Positions 61,557 through 64,000 of a stretch of DNA of 64,000 nucleotides are shown piece after piece. A model generated the notes under the pieces. The model did not search any database. It saw only the letters and a program-made list of their open reading frames with translations, and had not been told where the DNA came from. Origin of the DNA: Salipiger sp. CCB-MM3. GTDB lineage: Bacteria > Pseudomonadota > Alphaproteobacteria > Rhodobacterales > Rhodobacteraceae. The translations under genes were made by a program, and so were the position numbers. Numbering within the stretch: position 1 is the stretch's first letter; each line of letters opens with the position of its first letter. The stretch is from positions 186,001 through 250,000 of the forward strand of contig NZ_CP014595.1 of assembly GCF_001687105.1 (NCBI RefSeq), written 5' to 3'.

Positions 61557-63068
61557 ATGCAGTCCGTTTTCGATGAAGGGCCCTTTGCGCCCTGTCCCGC
61601 TCCGTTCAACCTCGCGGCCCATGTGCTCGCCGCCGGAGAGGCCGTGCCCGACAAGATCGCCCTGTCGATCCTGCGCACCACCGGGGCCGAGCGCTGGTCC
61701 TATGCAAGGCTGATCGCCGCGGTGCGGGGCACCGCCACCGGGCTGCTGCAGGCGGGCGTCGCGCCGGGCGAGATGCTGCTGCTGAGACTGGGCAATACGG
61801 TGGATTTCCCCATCGCCTATCTCGGCGCGATCACCGCCGGGATCGTGCCGGTGCCCACCTCCTCGCAGCTGACCGCGCCGGAGGTGGCCAAGCTGCTGGA
61901 GCAGATCAGCCCCGCCGCGATCCTGCTTGGCGCGGGCATCGCCTGCCCCGAAACCGAAACGCCGGTCATCTCCGAGGCCACATTCACCACATGGCGCGAC
62001 CTTCCCCCGGCGGACTATGCCATGGGCGATCCCGAACGGCTGGCCTATGTGGTCTTCACCTCCGGCACCTCGGGGATGCCGCGCGCCGTCGGTCATGCGC
62101 ATCGCGCGATCTGGGCGCGGCAGATGATGATGCGCGGCTGGACCGGGCTGCAGCCCAGCGACCGGCTTTTGCACGCGGGCGCGTTCAACTGGACCTACAC
62201 GCTGGGCACCGGGCTGATGGACCCTTGGACCGTTGGCGCGACCGCGCTGATCCCCAAGGCGGGCACCGACCCCGCGCAGCTGGCGCTTTTGATGAAACGC
62301 AATGATGCCAGCCTCTTCGCCGCCGCGCCGGGCGTGTTTCGGCAAATCCTGAAGTACCCGGTGCCGCCGCTGCCAAAGCTGCGCCATGCGCTGGCCGCAG
62401 GTGAAAAACTGCCCGAGGCGCTGCGGCAGGCATGGGGCGCGGCAACCGGGACCGAGATTTTTGAGGCCTTCGGCATGTCCGAATGCTCGACCTTCATTTC
62501 GGCCAATCCCGAAAAACCAGCCAGCGAGGGCGCGCTCGGCTGGCCGCAGCACGGGCGGCGCGTGGCGATCCTTAGCGAAGACGGCGCGCCGGTGCCCCGG
62601 GACACACCCGGAACCATTGCCGTGCACCGCAGCGATCCGGGCCTGATGACCGGCTATATCGGCGCAGCGGAAGAGACCGCGGCGCGCTATATGGGGGACT
62701 GGTTTATCACGGGAGATCATGGGGTTATGACCGACAGCGGCGCGATCACCTATCTTGGCCGCGACGACGACATGATGAACGCGGGCGGCTACCGCGTCTC
62801 ACCGCTGGAGGTCGAAGCGGCGCTCGCGGATCTGCCCGGTGTGCAGGAACTGGCGGTGACCGATGTGGCGGTGAAAGATGGCGTGTCGGTGATCGCGGCC
62901 TTCTACACCGCCGAGCAAGAGCTCGACAGCGATGCGCTAGCGGCACTCGCGGCAGAACGGCTGGCCCGTTACAAGCAGCCGCGCGCGTGGGTGCGGGTCG
63001 AAATGCTGCCGCGCAATCCCAACGGCAAGCTGCAGCGCAAAGCGCTGAAGGACTACGCTCTGGACTAG
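61557..63068 (+). CDS. AMP-forming acyl-CoA/aryl-CoA ligase
   Basis: The 503-residue adenylate-forming enzyme has the P-loop VVFTSGTSGMPRAVGHAH (about 164-181), the FEAFGMSECSTF block (about 302-313), the TGDHGV segment and the A10 motif NGKLQRKAL near the end with the adenylation Lys. It resembles the benzoate-CoA ligase group. It would activate an acid as its CoA thioester; the substrate is unknown. It is divergent from the XRE-cupin gene, its likely regulator. Ribosome site is weak. Confidence 0.88.
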   Translation: MQSVFDEGPFAPCPAPFNLAAHVLAAGEAVPDKIALSILRTTGAERWSYARLIAAVRGTATGLLQAGVAPGEMLLLRLGNTVDFPIAYLGAITAGIVPVPTSSQLTAPEVAKLLEQISPAAILLGAGIACPETETPVISEATFTTWRDLPPADYAMGDPERLAYVVFTSGTSGMPRAVGHAHRAIWARQMMMRGWTGLQPSDRLLHAGAFNWTYTLGTGLMDPWTVGATALIPKAGTDPAQLALLMKRNDASLFAAAPGVFRQILKYPVPPLPKLRHALAAGEKLPEALRQAWGAATGTEIFEAFGMSECSTFISANPEKPASEGALGWPQHGRRVAILSEDGAPVPRDTPGTIAVHRSDPGLMTGYIGAAEETAARYMGDWFITGDHGVMTDSGAITYLGRDDDMMNAGGYRVSPLEVEAALADLPGVQELAVTDVAVKDGVSVIAAFYTAEQELDSDALAALAAERLARYKQPRAWVRVEMLPRNPNGKLQRKALKDYALD

Positions 63069-63108
63069 GCCCGCCGCTTCAAGACCAGCCCGCACTTCAC
63101 TGATCACA

Positions 63109-63136
63109 AAAGAAAAAGAGCCCCCGAAGGGGCTCT
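63109..63136 (-). terminator. Intrinsic terminator after nrdJ
   Basis: Stem AGAGCCCC / GGGGCTCT with loop CGAA, followed on the minus strand by TTTTTCTTTT. Confidence 0.85.
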
Positions 63137-63265
63137 GAGGTTCATGCGCCAAGGCTCATCCTGTTGTGCTGCTCGCGATGTGTTCTGCCTGCGGCCCGGG
63201 CATGTGCGGAGCGGGCGCACCCGCTCCGAAACCATGGGCCGATCTGCCGACCCCGGTGATCCGTT

Positions 63266-64000
63266 TCAGCTGCAGCCGCTGGTCGAGCCGCAGGTGTTGC
63301 ACTTCATGCAGGTGCCGTTGCGCACCAGCGTGTAGTTGCCGCATTCGCCGCAGGCCTCGCCCTCATAGCCCTGCATCCGCGCCTTGGCGCGCGCATCCAT
63401 GGCCAGCGACGAGGTGGCGGTGGCGGTCACAGAAGTCACACCCGTGCTTACCCGCTCTTCGGCGACCAGCGTGCCGAGCGCCGAAAGCTCCTCGGGCAGA
63501 CGCTTGCGCAGATAGCCCGACGAGGAGATGTGCTTGAGCACTTCCAGCGAGCGGTTCGCGGCGCGTTCGCTGAGTTCCTCCACATTGCCCAGCCCGTCTT
63601 CTTCGCCGCGGCCCAGATCGTCGAAGGTCGCGCCCGAGGGCTTCACGTGCGCCAGATCGGTGCGGTCGAGGTAGGACACCGCCAGTTCGCGGAACACATA
63701 GTCGAGGATCGAGGTAGCGTTCTTGATGCTGTCGTTGCCCTGCACCATGCCCGCCGGTTCGAACTTGGTGAAGGTGAAGGCGTCGACGAACTCCTCCAGC
63801 GGCACGCCGTATTGCAGTCCGACCGAGACCGCGATGGCGAAGTTGTTCATCATCGCGCGGAAGCCCGCGCCTTCCTTGTGCATGTCGATGAAGATCTCGC
63901 CAAGCGAGCCGTCGCCATATTCGCCGGTGCGCAGATAGACCTTATGCCCGCCGACAACCGCCTTTTGGGTGTAGCCTTTGCGGCGGTCGGGCATCTTCTC
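63266..64000 (-). CDS. nrdJ: Adenosylcobalamin-dependent ribonucleotide reductase, C-terminal part (partial)
   Basis: These are the last 244 residues of a large class II ribonucleotide reductase whose start lies beyond the window. Recognisable are [22 protein letters not shown], the [38 protein letters not shown] region and the long linker. The cysteine-rich tail has C-x2-C pairs (ACGECGN, CMKCNTC, then SGC at the end), a zinc-binding tail that relays electrons. It makes deoxyribonucleotides with B12. A terminator follows. Confidence 0.94.
   Translation of the reverse strand, partial: EKMPDRRKGYTQKAVVGGHKVYLRTGEYGDGSLGEIFIDMHKEGAGFRAMMNNFAIAVSVGLQYGVPLEEFVDAFTFTKFEPAGMVQGNDSIKNATSILDYVFRELAVSYLDRTDLAHVKPSGATFDDLGRGEEDGLGNVEELSERAANRSLEVLKHISSSGYLRKRLPEELSALGTLVAEERVSTGVTSVTATATSSLAMDARAKARMQGYEGEACGECGNYTLVRNGTCMKCNTCGSTSGCS

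Overview
The window is one contiguous piece of chromosome from a GC-rich alphaproteobacterium, most likely a marine member of the Rhodobacteraceae (Roseobacter group). The evidence is the cdsA-dxr-rseP-bamA-skp-fabZ-lpxA-lpxI-lpxB block, LpxI in place of LpxH, a class II DAHP synthase, a B12-dependent ribonucleotide reductase, an IalB-like protein, a probable 3-hydroxybutyrate dehydrogenase and a sigma-EcfG type promoter. I cannot name the species. I see no phage, insertion sequence, CRISPR array, rRNA or tRNA gene. Nearly all sequence is coding, with many 1- and 4-base start/stop overlaps that mark translationally coupled operons.

Layout. 1-9.5 kb: envelope biogenesis (phospholipid, isoprenoid, site-2 protease, outer membrane assembly, lipid A), with an overlooked 41-codon membrane peptide gene between rseP and bamA. 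9.5-15.2 kb: IalB-like protein, HerA/DUF853 ATPase, K+ channel, entericidin-like lipoprotein and peptide-binding protein, plus two candidate small RNAs. 15.2-24.9 kb: probable 3-hydroxybutyrate dehydrogenase, a radical SAM + UdgX DNA repair pair, DUF502, pseudouridine catabolism (PsuK-PsuG), a medium-chain reductase, DedA, AroQ and a LuxR-type regulator without a LuxI partner. 24.9-31.1 kb: an unexplained structured 0.5 kb region, tsf-rpsB, and a MarR-EmrB-EmrA efflux operon. 31.2-40 kb: the phosphate regulon in the order phoR, pstSCAB, phoU, phoB on the minus strand, with a PLP enzyme gene coupled to phoR. 40.3-44.9 kb: a zinc-ribbon-like unknown, gamma carbonic anhydrase, gmk, yicC, a PAS protein and galU. 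45.2-48.8 kb: a probable glucosylglycerol osmolyte operon (gpsA paralogue, HAD phosphatase, GgpS) behind a sigma-EcfG promoter match. 48.9-53.8 kb: GNAT, DUF4174, class II DAHP synthase, GlxA-type regulator, PQQ-type sugar dehydrogenase. 53.9-60.2 kb: a branched-chain amino-acid type ABC transporter (livKGFHM order) interrupted by a repeat-derived small frame and two paralogous small secreted proteins. 60.5-64 kb: small unknown protein, XRE-cupin regulator, acyl-CoA ligase and the 3' end of nrdJ.

How parts work together. The phosphate genes form a complete sensing and uptake module with a Pho box before pstS and an attenuator-like hairpin after it. The osmolyte operon supplies its own glycerol-3-phosphate, joins it to a sugar and removes the phosphate, and appears tied to the general stress response. 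The radical SAM and UdgX genes overlap by one base and form a widely conserved but functionally unresolved DNA repair pair. A family of GC-rich palindromic elements ending in a TATTT tail sits at four gene ends and, inside the liv operon, forms an open frame that bridges two genes through ATGA overlaps.
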